Source of the DNA: Nocardioides sp.
GTDB taxonomy: Bacteria > Actinomycetota > Actinomycetes > Propionibacteriales > Nocardioidaceae
Length of the DNA stretch: 21,022 nt
Direction: 5' to 3'
NCBI GenBank assembly: GCA_029264225.1
Contig: JARICB010000202.1
Coordinates: 1 to 21,022, forward strand
The notes below the pieces were generated by a model. The model was not told the DNA's origin and did no database searches. It saw only the letters and a list, made by a program, of their open reading frames with translations. The translations under genes were made by a program, and so were the position numbers. Below are positions 6,529-13,255 of the stretch, in pieces. Numbering within the stretch: position 1 is the first letter of the stretch; every line of letters begins with the position of its first letter.

Positions 6529-8421
6529 TCAGTGCGCCATGTCCACGAACCGCGAGTAGTGACCCTGGAACGCCACCGTGAGGTCGCGGGTGGGCCCGTT
6601 GCGGTGCTTGGCCACGATCAGGTCGGCCTCGCCGGGGCGGGTCGACTCCTTCTCGTAGACGTCGTCGCGGTGCAGGAGGATCACCATGTCGGCGTCCTGC
6701 TCCAGTGACCCCGACTCGCGCAGGTCGCTCATCATCGGTCGCTTGTCGCCTCGCTGCTCGGGGCCACGGTTGAGCTGGGAGAGCGCGATGATCGGCAGTT
6801 GGAGCTCCTTGGCGAGCAGCTTGATCTGCCGGGAGAACTCTGAGACCTCGAGCTGGCGCGACTCGACCTTCTTGCCCGAGCTCATCAGCTGCATGTAGTC
6901 GATCACGATCAGCTTGAGGTCGTGGCGCTGCTTGAGGCGCCGGGCCTTGGCCCGGATCTCCATCATCGTCATGTTGGGCGAGTCGTCGATGAACATCGGC
7001 GCCCCAGACACCTGGCCCATCTTGCGGGCGAGGTGGTCCCAGTCCTGGTCGGACATCTGCCCGTTGCGGATGTGGTTGAGCGGCACCTTCGCCTCGGCCG
7101 AGAGCAGCCGCATCATGATCTCGGAGCGCGTCATCTCCAGGCTGAAGAAGACGCTGGTCAAGTTGTTGTGGATCGACGCCGCCCGGCAGAAGTCCAGAGC
7201 CAGCGTCGAGTTGTGGGTCGGAATCGACCCCGGGCCAGCGAGGTAGAGGTGGTCGTCGTTGTCGACCTGGACGCAGCGCACCGGCACCGATGCCACCGGC
7301 TGGATCGACTCGATCTTGACCAGGGAACCGTCGGGCATCGCAATGGTGTGGATCTCCCCGACACGGGCCGCCAGCTCACGGGTGGTGCGAGCGAGCGTCG
7401 TGCACGATGGCGGAGTCCTCCAGTCACCAGGTGAGAGCTGGATACCGCCATCTTGAATAGCACCCTCGGTAGAGGGGAGCACCGGCGTGGTCAGCCACTG
7501 GTGCTCGGCATCGGCCACGATGCTCGAGCCGTCGGAGAACGTCAGCTCGAAGCAGGCTCGATCCACCAGCACCTCAGTGGCAGCCACTACCCGGGTCGGG
7601 TAGCCCTGTGCGTCGAGCAGCAGCTCACCTACCGCGACCGCACCCATCGTGGTCCACCCCGACGGCGTGGGCAGCGGGGTGTCGAGCGCCAGCGCCTTAC
7701 CCATGGCGGGTCGCGCCGCGACGATGATCATCTGGCCCGAGTGCAGACCGTTGGTCAGTTCGTCGAGGTCGGCGAAGCCGGTCGGGACGCCGTAGAGCCC
7801 CGCCTCCCGGTTGCCGATCGCCTCGATCTCGTCGAGGACGGGGTTCATGATGTCGCTCAGCGGGGCGTAGTCCTCGGCCGCGCGCCGGTCGGTGATCTTG
7901 TAGACCTCGGCCTGCGCCTGGTCCACCACGTCGTCGACGTGTCCCTCGCCGGCGTAGCCGATCTGCACGATCTTGGTGCCCGCATCGACGAGGCGACGAA
8001 GGATCGCCTTCTCCCGCACGATCTCGGCGTAGTAGCTGGCATTGGCAGCGATCGGCACGTTGGCGGAAAGGGTATGGAGGTAGGGAGCTCCACCCACCCG
8101 CTCCAACTCACCCTTGCGACTCAGTTCGGCGGCCACCGTGATCGGGTCGGCCGGTTCGGCCCGACCGAAGAGATCGATGATCGCATCGTGGATGACCTCG
8201 TGGGCGGGCCGGTAGAAGTCGATGCCGCGCAGCGTCTCGGTGACGTTGGCGATCTCGTCCTTGGAGATCAACATGGCGCCCAACACACTCTGTTCGGCGG
8301 CGTTGTCCTGTGGCGGAGTGCGATCACCGGGACGTCGTGGCGCTTGGCCCGGCTCGTAGGCCGCCGGCCCGTCGCCCCACTCGAAGTCGGCCGCACTACG
8401 TCCCTGCTCGGCGATACTCAC
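6529..8421 (-). CDS. dnaB: Replicative DNA helicase DnaB, interrupted by an intein
   Basis: DnaB is the hexameric 5'-3' helicase that unwinds DNA at the replication fork using ATP. The precursor has 630 residues; removing the 162-residue intein leaves 468, normal for DnaB. The N-terminal domain starts near PPQDNAAEQSVLGAMLIS (about 36-53). The RecA-like domain carries GLYGVPTGFADLDELTNGLHSG and the Walker A loop ARPAMGK, split after the lysine by the intein and continued by STLALDF. Walker B is visible as LIVIDYMQLM, followed by the SQLNR segment. I chose GTG at 8421 because GAGGGG lies 6 bases upstream; an in-frame ATG at 8490 has no such support and adds 23 atypical residues. In M. tuberculosis dnaB closely follows rplI, but here a MATE gene on the other strand lies between them. 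Until splicing, the ATP site is broken, so activity depends on intein removal. Confidence 0.95.
   Translation of the reverse strand: MSIAEQGRSAADFEWGDGPAAYEPGQAPRRPGDRTPPQDNAAEQSVLGAMLISKDEIANVTETLRGIDFYRPAHEVIHDAIIDLFGRAEPADPITVAAELSRKGELERVGGAPYLHTLSANVPIAANASYYAEIVREKAILRRLVDAGTKIVQIGYAGEGHVDDVVDQAQAEVYKITDRRAAEDYAPLSDIMNPVLDEIEAIGNREAGLYGVPTGFADLDELTNGLHSGQMIIVAARPAMGKALALDTPLPTPSGWTTMGAVAVGELLLDAQGYPTRVVAATEVLVDRACFELTFSDGSSIVADAEHQWLTTPVLPSTEGAIQDGGIQLSPGDWRTPPSCTTLARTTRELAARVGEIHTIAMPDGSLVKIESIQPVASVPVRCVQVDNDDHLYLAGPGSIPTHNSTLALDFCRAASIHNNLTSVFFSLEMTRSEIMMRLLSAEAKVPLNHIRNGQMSDQDWDHLARKMGQVSGAPMFIDDSPNMTMMEIRAKARRLKQRHDLKLIVIDYMQLMSSGKKVESRQLEVSEFSRQIKLLAKELQLPIIALSQLNRGPEQRGDKRPMMSDLRESGSLEQDADMVILLHRDDVYEKESTRPGEADLIVAKHRNGPTRDLTVAFQGHYSRFVDMAH
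7210..7695 (-). other. Mini-intein in the DnaB Walker A loop, probable class 3
   Basis: The 162-residue insert starts with Ala (ALALDTPLPTPSGWTTMG, block A) right after the Walker A lysine and ends THN before extein Ser. There is no Cys or Ser at position 1. Instead it has the three residues that define class 3 inteins: Trp 67 in block B (AEHQWLTT), Cys 141 in block F (VRCVQVDNDDHLYLAG) and Thr 160 in block G (PTHN). In this class the block F Cys makes the first attack, then the chain passes to the +1 Ser. The middle (about residues 75-125) has no LAGLIDADG motif, so the homing endonuclease is lost. Its codons include AGG, TCA, ACT and CCT, less GC-biased than the flanking helicase, in keeping with a mobile origin. 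Mycobacterial and mycobacteriophage DnaB inteins are the known relatives. Confidence 0.9.
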
Positions 8422-8427
8422 CGTTGT

Positions 8428-8433
8428 CCCCTC
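8428..8433 (-). promoter_or_regulatory. Shine-Dalgarno sequence deciding the dnaB start
   Basis: GAGGGG on the minus strand is 6 bases before GTG at 8421. It sets the start 23 codons inside the longest open frame. Confidence 0.65.
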
Positions 8434-8621
8434 ACTGCTGCCGATGTGGCGTTCACCTACCGCCTCCCACCACCTCGTCCCTGCTCGCAACGGACGCTAG
8501 CCAGGGGCACCGACAACGGCGGAAACGCCTGGAGCGCCCAGCCGACGAGCAATGAGGACGAAGTGTGGGTTCGCGCGACGGTACGACGTCCGCGGGCCGT
8601 CCGGCCAGTCCTTACCGGCGA

Positions 8622-8646
8622 GTTATCCACAGGGCCTGTTGATAAC
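8622..8646. promoter_or_regulatory. Paired, inverted DnaA boxes
   Basis: GTTATCCACAG and CTGTTGATAAC face each other around GGC, matching at 10 of 11 positions. The left half contains TTATCCACA (8623-8631), a perfect DnaA-box consensus; the right half, read on the minus strand, is TTATCAACA, one mismatch. It lies 201 bases upstream of the dnaB start. Confidence 0.65.
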
Positions 8647-8701
8647 CAGGGGCCAGCCGTGGACGACACGCCGCGAGTGGTGCAGCAACTGGGGATGTGA
8701 C

Positions 8702-8710
8702 TGTGGAAAA
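8702..8710 (-). promoter_or_regulatory. DnaA-box-like site
   Basis: The minus strand reads TTTTCCACA, one mismatch from TTATNCACA. It is followed by ACCTCG on the plus strand, a context nearly repeated at 12242. Confidence 0.4.
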
Positions 8711-8766
8711 CCTCGAGTCGTCAAACACGTACATACCTCTGACCTGCACGGACAGTGAATTCGACC

Positions 8767-8775
8767 TGTGGAAAA
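8767..8775 (-). promoter_or_regulatory. DnaA-box-like site
   Basis: A second TTTTCCACA on the minus strand, 65 bases from the first and in the same orientation. Confidence 0.4.
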
Positions 8776-8871
8776 GAAATAGTTCCGCTCCTGCAAGTGC
8801 TCCTTCTCGTCAGGTGGGAATGGTCGGTCGGTTTGTCGACAAGGCGCCGGATTCGCATTTCCGCCGCTGGT

Positions 8872-8890
8872 TGTGCACCGGTCATGCACA
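8872..8890. promoter_or_regulatory. Inverted repeat TGTGCA-N7-TGCACA
   Basis: Perfect 6-base arms sit about 70 bases upstream of the putative MATE -10 box. The right half is part of TCATGCACA, one mismatch from a DnaA box. It could be a regulator site for the MATE gene or part of the DnaA cluster. Confidence 0.35.
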
Positions 8891-8960
8891 GGTAGTCACA
8901 GTGAGCCATTGCACTTGTCCGATCGGGTCAGATCCGTGCGTTCGTCTCCGGGACGGTCGT

Positions 8961-8966
8961 TACACT
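8961..8966 (+). promoter_or_regulatory. Putative -10 box (TACACT) of a leaderless promoter
   Basis: TACACT ends exactly 7 bases before the GTG start at 8974. No Shine-Dalgarno sequence lies between them. Confidence 0.6.
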
Positions 8967-8973
8967 GCCGCGG

Positions 8974-10296
8974 GTGATCAGCGCCGATCGGGAGATCTTG
9001 CGCCTGGCGGTGCCGGCCTTCCTGGCCCTCGTCGCCGAGCCACTCTTCCTGCTTTCCGATGCCGTGGTGGTGGGCCATCTGGGCACCGCGGAGCTCGCCG
9101 GACTCGGCATCGCTGGTGCCGTACTCCAGACGCTGGTCGGCCTCTGCGTCTTCCTCGCCTACGGCACCACCGCCAGCGTGGCCCGCCGCTTGGGGGCGGG
9201 CGACCTCAGGGGCGCTCTTACCCAGGGCATCGACGGCTGTTGGCTAGCGGTGATCATCGGCAGCGTCGTGACCGTGGTCGGCGCGCTGTTTGCCCGCCCG
9301 CTCGTGGAGGTCTTCGGGGCGGGCGCTGCGGTCAGCGACCAGGCGACGGCCTACCTGTCCATCGCGATCTTCGGCACCACCCCGCTGCTGTTGATGCTGG
9401 CCGCTACCGGTGTGCTGCGTGGCCTCCAGGACACCCGGACCCCGATGTATGTCGCCGTGGTGGGCAACCTGGCCAACATCGCGCTCAACGTCTTCTTCGT
9501 CTACGGCCTCCACCTCGGCATCGGTGGGGCCGCACTCGGCTCGGTGCTGGCGCAGATCGCCAGCGCGGCCGTCCTGGTCGCCGTCGTCGTCCGCGCCGCC
9601 CGAGGCGAAGGCGCCACCCTGCGCCCCGACAGACGCGGCATCGTCTCCGCCGCTCACGCCGGCGTGGCCCTGGTGCTGCGCACCCTCACGCTGCGAGCCT
9701 GCCTGCTGGTAGGGACCTACGCCGTCACGATCGCCGGAAGCGATGCCGAGGTCGACCTTGCTACCCATCAGATCGCCATCACCCTGTGGACCTTCCTGGC
9801 CTTCTCCCTCGACGCTTTGGCGATCGCCGCGCAAGCCATTACCGGCCGCGCACTGGGCGCCGCCGATGTGGAGGGCACCCGCCTGCTGACCCGCCGGATG
9901 CTGAGGTGGGGGTGGGGCGCGGGCATCGTCACCGGGCTGCTGCTCGCCGGTGTGTCGCCGTTCGTCGGCCCACTCTTCTCCCCCGACCTCGAGGTGCAGC
10001 GGATGCTGGTGCCCGTGCTTCTCGTGGCCGCAGCGGGCCAACCGATCGCCGGTGTCGTGTTCGTCCTTGACGGCATCCTGATCGGCGCGGGCGACGGCGC
10101 CTACCTGGCCTGGGCCGGCCTCGGCGTGCTCGCGCTCTACACTCCCGTCGTGCTGCTCGCCGCCCGCGGACCCGGCGACCTGGTGCCGGTGTGGCTGGCC
10201 TTCGTCGTCGTCTTCATGGGGGTGCGCTTCCTGCTCCTGACCCGGCGCGCACAGGGCACCGCCTGGCTGGTCACCGGCTCGACGGACCCGAAATGA
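8974..10296 (+). CDS. MATE-family efflux transporter
   Basis: This 440-residue membrane protein has about twelve hydrophobic segments in two similar halves, the layout of MATE transporters, which export cationic drugs or metabolites using a sodium or proton gradient. The first helices show the typical LRLAVPAFLALVAEPLFLLSDAVVVGHLG, where the family has 'P..l......D...VG.lG'. A second typical site is GVLRGLQDTRTPMYVAVVGNLANIALN, the conserved 'G.LRG.qDtrtP' loop. The protein is closest in pattern to the DinF branch. The GTG start sits 7 bases after a TACACT box, suggesting leaderless translation. The gene converges on rplI, with a shared terminator. The mycobacterial version of this locus has no MATE gene here, as far as I recall, so it is probably an insertion. 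The substrate is unknown. Confidence 0.92.
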   Translation: MISADREILRLAVPAFLALVAEPLFLLSDAVVVGHLGTAELAGLGIAGAVLQTLVGLCVFLAYGTTASVARRLGAGDLRGALTQGIDGCWLAVIIGSVVTVVGALFARPLVEVFGAGAAVSDQATAYLSIAIFGTTPLLLMLAATGVLRGLQDTRTPMYVAVVGNLANIALNVFFVYGLHLGIGGAALGSVLAQIASAAVLVAVVVRAARGEGATLRPDRRGIVSAAHAGVALVLRTLTLRACLLVGTYAVTIAGSDAEVDLATHQIAITLWTFLAFSLDALAIAAQAITGRALGAADVEGTRLLTRRMLRWGWGAGIVTGLLLAGVSPFVGPLFSPDLEVQRMLVPVLLVAAAGQPIAGVVFVLDGILIGAGDGAYLAWAGLGVLALYTPVVLLAARGPGDLVPVWLAFVVVFMGVRFLLLTRRAQGTAWLVTGSTDPK

Positions 10297-10299
10297 CGA

Positions 10300-10333
10300 A
10301 CGGCCCGCCTGCTCCGAGGAGCAGACGGGCCGT
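10300..10333. terminator. Bidirectional terminator between the MATE gene and rplI
   Basis: Sixteen-base arms (10300-10315 and 10318-10333) pair with one mismatch around two bases. The stem begins four bases after the MATE stop codon and 14 bases from the rplI stop. There is no clear T-run, as is common in actinobacteria. Confidence 0.8.
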
Positions 10334-10346
10334 GCAGTTGCAAACG

Positions 10347-10793
10347 TCAGGCAGAGACGACGTTGAGAGCGACCTTGGCGGACACCTCGTCGTGCAGCTT
10401 GACCGACACCTCGTGGGCGCCGAGCGACTTGATCGGCTGCGCAACGACGATCGTGCGACGGTCGACCTTCTCGCCGGAAAGCTCGGTAATCGCGTCAGCG
10501 ATCTCCGAGGTGGTGACGGCGCCGAACAGGCGACCGCCTGCACCGGAGCGCACCTTGACGTTGACCGGGCCCTGTTCGAGCTTGGTCTTGATCTCGGTCG
10601 CGTGATCGGAGTCGCGGGCGGCACGCGCGGAGCGGGCCGTCTTGATGGACTCGATGGTCTTCTCGCCACCTCGGGTCCAGCGCATGCCGAGGCCACGCGG
10701 GATCAGGTAGTTGCGGCCGTAACCGTCCTTGACGACGACAACGTCGCCGGGGGCGCCGAGGCCGTCGACCTCCTGGGTCAGAATCAGCTTCAT
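10347..10793 (-). CDS. rplI: 50S ribosomal protein L9
   Basis: L9 binds 23S rRNA at the base of the L1 stalk and helps keep the reading frame. The 148-residue length is normal. The N-terminal domain begins [34 protein letters not shown], the family's signature region including [10 protein letters not shown] connecting helix follows (about 45-80). The C-terminal domain contains [16 protein letters not shown], also typical. The ATG at 10793 follows AGGAGA on the minus strand. It is the last gene of the rpsF-ssb-rpsR-rplI operon, 14 bases after rpsR, and ends in a terminator shared with the MATE gene. Confidence 0.97.
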   Translation of the reverse strand: MKLILTQEVDGLGAPGDVVVVKDGYGRNYLIPRGLGMRWTRGGEKTIESIKTARSARAARDSDHATEIKTKLEQGPVNVKVRSGAGGRLFGAVTTSEIADAITELSGEKVDRRTIVVAQPIKSLGAHEVSVKLHDEVSAKVALNVVSA

Positions 10794-10807
10794 CAGGGGA
10801 TCTCCTC

Positions 10808-11044
10808 TCAGCGACCGGTGGACGTGTAGGGCAAGAGTGCGACCTCGCGGGCGTTCTTGACCGCGATGGCCACGTCACGCTGGTGCTGGACGCAGTTGCC
10901 GGTCACCCGGCGCGCGCGGATCTTGCCTCGATCGGAAATGAACTTCCGGAGCAGGGTGGTGTCCTTGTAGTCGACACCAGTCGCCTTCTCCTTGCAGAAC
11001 TGGCAAACCTTTGTCTTGGGCTTGCGAATCACTGCCTTGGCCAT
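10808..11044 (-). CDS. rpsR: 30S ribosomal protein S18, zinc-binding (C+) form
   Basis: S18 binds the platform of the small subunit together with S6. The 78-residue protein contains VCQFCKE (CxxC) near the N-terminus and GNCVQHQ later, the cysteines expected of a zinc-binding S18. Actinobacteria often hold a second, cysteine-free copy used under zinc limitation; none is in this window. The core [17 protein letters not shown] corresponds to the RNA-binding segment (here [12 protein letters not shown]). The ATG at 11044 follows AAGGAAG by 7 bases. It sits between ssb (86 bases upstream) and rplI (14 bases downstream). The S6 partner is encoded first in the same operon. Confidence 0.96.
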   Translation of the reverse strand: MAKAVIRKPKTKVCQFCKEKATGVDYKDTTLLRKFISDRGKIRARRVTGNCVQHQRDVAIAVKNAREVALLPYTSTGR

Positions 11045-11130
11045 TGTGGTGCTTCCTTTCTAGAAGCCCGGCCCTGCCGTAGGACAGGGGCGGAATGGTG
11101 GAGGTGTATTCGGATGGGTGGAACTGTTGA

Positions 11131-11727
11131 TCAGAAGGGAGGCTCGTCCGAGCTGACGCCGGGGGCACCCCACGGATCGTTGGCCGACTGCGAGTTACCG
11201 CCGCCGTATCCGCCGGACTGACCCTGACCCTGACCGCCACCCTGCTGACCACCGAAACCGGCACCCTGCTGGGGAGCGGGCGTGGCCCACGGGTCGTTGG
11301 CCGGAGCGTTGCCGCCACCTCCCTGCTGGCCACCGCCGAAGCCGCCGCCGCCACCGCCGGAGCGCTGGGCGCGGGCAACCTTGGCTGTGGCGTACTTCAG
11401 CGACGGGCCGACCTCATCGACGTCGATCTCGAAGACGGTGCGCTTCTCGCCCTCGCGGGTCTCGTACTGCCGCGACTTCAAGCGGCCCTGCACCACGACC
11501 CGCATACCGCGCTGCAGCGACTCGGCCACGTTTTCCGCAGCCTGGCGCCACACCGAGCAGGTCAGGAACAGCGCATCGCCGTCCTTCCACTCGTTGCTCT
11601 GCTTGTCGAACGTGCGGGGCGTCGAGGCGATCCGGAAGTTCGCCACGGCCGCACCCGAGGGGGTGAAGCGCAGCTCCGGGTCGTCGACGAGGTTGCCGAC
11701 GACGGTGATGACTGTCTCGCCTGCCAT
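11131..11727 (-). CDS. ssb: Single-stranded DNA-binding protein
   Basis: SSB coats single-stranded DNA at replication forks and recruits partners through its C-terminal tip. The 198-residue protein starts with an OB fold (about residues 1-115): [31 protein letters not shown], then [34 protein letters not shown] glycine- and glutamine-rich linker follows (about 120-190), in which NDPWATPAP and NDPWGAPG form a short repeat. The end is SSDEPPF, the acidic tip that binds replication proteins. The ATG at 11727 follows AAGGGAGA by 6 bases. It sits 90 bases after rpsF, with an intercistronic hairpin between. This placement between S6 and S18 is the usual bacterial arrangement. Confidence 0.97.
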   Translation of the reverse strand: MAGETVITVVGNLVDDPELRFTPSGAAVANFRIASTPRTFDKQSNEWKDGDALFLTCSVWRQAAENVAESLQRGMRVVVQGRLKSRQYETREGEKRTVFEIDVDEVGPSLKYATAKVARAQRSGGGGGGFGGGQQGGGGNAPANDPWATPAPQQGAGFGGQQGGGQGQGQSGGYGGGNSQSANDPWGAPGVSSDEPPF

Positions 11728-11748
11728 GTCAGGTCTCCCTTGAAGTCA

Positions 11749-11758
11749 ACTGATCAGT
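11749..11758. repeat. Perfect 10-base palindrome ACTGATCAGT
   Basis: It lies next to the intercistronic hairpin between rpsF and ssb, upstream of the ssb ribosome binding site. Function is not evident. Confidence 0.35.
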
Positions 11759-11795
11759 GATGTCGGGGTTGATCTAAGACGCAACCACCGACATC
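11759..11795 (-). other. Hairpin between rpsF and ssb
   Basis: GATGTCG and CGACATC pair at the base, and GGTTG and CAACC pair above a small asymmetric bulge, leaving a 10-base loop. It lies in the 90-base gap between rpsF and ssb on the mRNA. It may be an RNA-processing site or a weak terminator that sets relative levels of S6 and SSB. Confidence 0.5.
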
Positions 11796-11817
11796 GGGTA
11801 GTGAATCTCTACAGCCC

Positions 11818-12111
11818 CTACTTGGTGTCGGGACGCAGGACCTTGGTACGCAGAATGGACTCGTTGAGCCCGAGCTGGCGGTCGAACTCCTTGACCGTGG
11901 CCGGCTCGGCCTGCAGCGAGATGACTGCGTAGATGCCCTCGGCGTGCTTCTTGACCTCGTAGGCCAGCCGACGGCGACCCCAGACGTCAACCTTGTCGAC
12001 GCTGCCGCCGTCCTTGCGGATGACGTTGAGGTACTTGTCGAGGGACGGCTCGATGGTGCGCTCCTCGAGACTGGGGTCGAGGATCACCATTACTTCGTAG
12101 GCACGCAGCAT
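11818..12111 (-). CDS. rpsF: 30S ribosomal protein S6
   Basis: S6 forms a dimer with S18 on the central domain of 16S rRNA. The 97-residue length is normal. It starts [17 protein letters not shown], the first beta strand and family signature (RxYE..vIldP). Later [28 protein letters not shown] covers the conserved 'WG.R.LAY.I....G.Y......'. The ATG at 12111 follows a perfect AAGGAGGT by 8 bases. It leads the operon rpsF-ssb-rpsR-rplI. The leader upstream can fold so that the Shine-Dalgarno sequence is paired, which suggests feedback by the S6:S18 complex. Confidence 0.97.
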   Translation of the reverse strand: MLRAYEVMVILDPSLEERTIEPSLDKYLNVIRKDGGSVDKVDVWGRRRLAYEVKKHAEGIYAVISLQAEPATVKEFDRQLGLNESILRTKVLRPDTK

Positions 12112-12119
12112 GCGTGGCT

Positions 12120-12186
12120 ACCTCCTTCGGACTCAGGCGGCCACGGACTTTCCGTGGCAGGAGGATGCCCCCAACTGAGAGGGGGC
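12120..12186 (-). promoter_or_regulatory. Structured rpsF leader, candidate S6:S18-binding autoregulatory RNA
   Basis: On the minus-strand RNA, CCUCCU (12164-12159) can pair with the AGGAGG of the Shine-Dalgarno sequence (12126-12121). Between them is a perfect 8-base-pair hairpin GCCACGGA/UCCGUGGC (12158-12140), continuous with CCUCCU on its 5' side and followed by a 13-base asymmetric loop containing CCG. A second hairpin upstream (GCCCCC/GGGGGC, 12186-12167) shows CUCAG in its loop, complementary to CUGAG in the asymmetric loop. An S6:S18-binding motif in rpsF leaders with a CCG-containing internal loop is known in bacteria; this fits in outline. Confidence 0.6.
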
Positions 12187-12194
12187 GACAGGTG

Positions 12195-12225
12195 AGGTTA
12201 ACAGCGCCCGCCGTCGCTCACTCAA
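12195..12225 (-). promoter_or_regulatory. Putative promoter of the rpsF operon
   Basis: On the minus strand, TTGAGT (12225-12220) and TAACCT (12200-12195) are 19 bases apart. Transcription would start near 12188, just before the first leader hairpin, giving a leader of about 77 bases. Confidence 0.45.
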
Positions 12226-12241
12226 TTTCGGCTCCGGTCGC

Positions 12242-12266
12242 TGTGGAGAACCTCGGCTGTGGATGA
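12242..12266 (-). promoter_or_regulatory. Two DnaA-box-like sites upstream of rpsF-ssb
   Basis: TGTGGAGAA (12242-12250) and TGTGGATGA (12258-12266) correspond to TTCTCCACA and TCATCCACA on the minus strand. The latter has one mismatch to TTATNCACA. The first, with its context CTGTGGAGAACCTCG, matches the site at 8701-8715 at 14 of 15 bases. Confidence 0.35.
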
Positions 12267-12293
12267 CGCCGAGCGGGTACGGCGCCGCGCCGC

Positions 12294-12299
12294 TACCGT
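12294..12299 (+). promoter_or_regulatory. Putative -10 box (TACCGT) of a leaderless promoter
   Basis: TACCGT ends exactly 7 bases before the ATG at 12307, which decides the kinase start over an in-frame upstream GTG at 12259. Confidence 0.5.
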
Positions 12300-12306
12300 C
12301 GACATC

Positions 12307-13245
12307 ATGCGCACGGCAGCCCGCTTCCGCCCAGTGCACCGCCCGCTACACCGGACCGTTGTCGCTGGGCGCTACGTGCTGCTCGACCAGATCGGCGCCG
12401 GCGGAATGGGCTCGGTCTGGCGCGCCCACGACGAGCGCACCGGCACCACGGTCGCGCTCAAGGTCCTCGGCCAGCACAGTGGTGCGCTCCTACTGCGCTT
12501 CGTCCGCGAGCAGGCCGTGCGGGTGCACCATCCCCACGTCGTCGCGCCGACGGGATGGGCCGCGGAGGACGACCTGGTCGTGCTCTCCATGGATCTGGTC
12601 GCCGGTGGCTCGGTGCAGGACCTCCTCGATCGGCACGGCCCCTTCCCGGTGGGGTACGTCGCAGTGCTGGTCGAGCAACTGTTGCTGGCTCTGGCAGCGG
12701 TGCACGCCGCCGGTCTGGTCCACCGCGACGTGAAACCCGCCAACCTGCTGCTCGAAGCCACCGGAGACGCAGCGCCCCACCTGCGGCTCGGCGACTTCGG
12801 CGTGGCTGCCCCGATCGCGGACGTCCGCTTCACTACGGTGCCCGGCGCGATCGGCACCGACGGCTATATGGCCCCCGAACAGGCCCGTGGCGCGCTGCCC
12901 GACCCGACCCAGGACCTCTACGCCGTCGGCCGGGTGGCGCTGCAACTGCTGACTGGACTGACACCCGAGCGGCAGGGGGCGATCGGCTCCCATCCCCTGC
13001 GGCCGCTGCTCGAGCGGCTCCTGGTCCTCGACCCGGAGCAGCGCCTCGTCTCCGCGGAGGTGGCCCTGCGACTCCTGCGGCGACTGGCCATCACCCCCGA
13101 GGTCGGTCCACCGGTGCCCGATGTGCTCAGCAACGTTGACCATTTCCCCACCGGCTGGCACCGCTGGGCCGCCTGGGGCGTGCTCGTCGCCTGCCTGGGC
13201 GTGGTCGGTCTGTGCATTTCGGTCACTGTCGGCGTGCTGATCTAG
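12307..13245 (+). CDS. Membrane-anchored Ser/Thr protein kinase without an extracellular domain
   Basis: This 312-residue protein is an eukaryotic-like kinase. Motifs in order: glycine loop IGAGGMGSV (29-37), VALK with catalytic Lys 52, Glu 68, HRDVKPANLL (139-148) with the catalytic Asp, DFG (163-165), a short activation segment, and APE (189-191). After the kinase domain a linker of about 25 residues leads to one membrane segment (about 287-312), which ends the protein. There is no PASTA or other external sensor domain. The start at ATG 12307 is preferred to GTG 12259 because of the TACCGT box 7 bases upstream. It begins a plus-strand block with endonuclease IV, FemX and a racemase-like gene. 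The neighbours suggest a role in cell wall control, but that is an inference. Confidence 0.9.
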   Translation: MRTAARFRPVHRPLHRTVVAGRYVLLDQIGAGGMGSVWRAHDERTGTTVALKVLGQHSGALLLRFVREQAVRVHHPHVVAPTGWAAEDDLVVLSMDLVAGGSVQDLLDRHGPFPVGYVAVLVEQLLLALAAVHAAGLVHRDVKPANLLLEATGDAAPHLRLGDFGVAAPIADVRFTTVPGAIGTDGYMAPEQARGALPDPTQDLYAVGRVALQLLTGLTPERQGAIGSHPLRPLLERLLVLDPEQRLVSAEVALRLLRRLAITPEVGPPVPDVLSNVDHFPTGWHRWAAWGVLVACLGVVGLCISVTVGVLI

Positions 13246-13248
13246 CGT
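13243..13248 (+). promoter_or_regulatory. Putative -10 box (TAGCGT) overlapping the kinase stop codon
   Basis: The first three bases of TAGCGT are the TAG stop of the kinase. It ends exactly 7 bases before the ATG at 13256, so the next gene may have its own leaderless promoter. Confidence 0.4.
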
Positions 13249-13255
13249 GGTGGTC

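Larger units (their letters stand above)
8434..8960. other. Non-coding region between dnaB and the MATE gene, with DnaA-box-like sites
   Basis: This stretch lacks a convincing gene. It is more AT-rich in its middle than the flanks. It holds a near-perfect palindrome of two DnaA-like boxes (8622-8646), two TGTGGAAAA boxes (8702-8710 and 8767-8775), a TTGTCGACAA palindrome (8833-8842), and TGTGCA-N7-TGCACA (8872-8890). It should also carry the dnaB promoter; TAGCGT on the minus strand at 8494-8499 is a weak candidate. The open frame crossing the right end lies out of frame over the MATE gene and has no family features. Confidence 0.6.

Noticed and set aside
7210..7695. Homing endonuclease gene inside the DnaB intein
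   Set aside because: The insert is only 162 residues and has no LAGLIDADG or HNH motif between blocks B and F.
8434..8960. Chromosomal origin (oriC)
   Set aside because: DnaA-like boxes are present, but dnaA and dnaN are not adjacent and only one box is perfect. A regulatory or titration site is a safer reading.
8697..10070. Long plus-strand open frame across the dnaB-MATE gap
   Set aside because: Most of it lies over the MATE gene in another frame and reads as Arg/Pro-rich out-of-frame sequence. Its first part covers the DnaA-box region.
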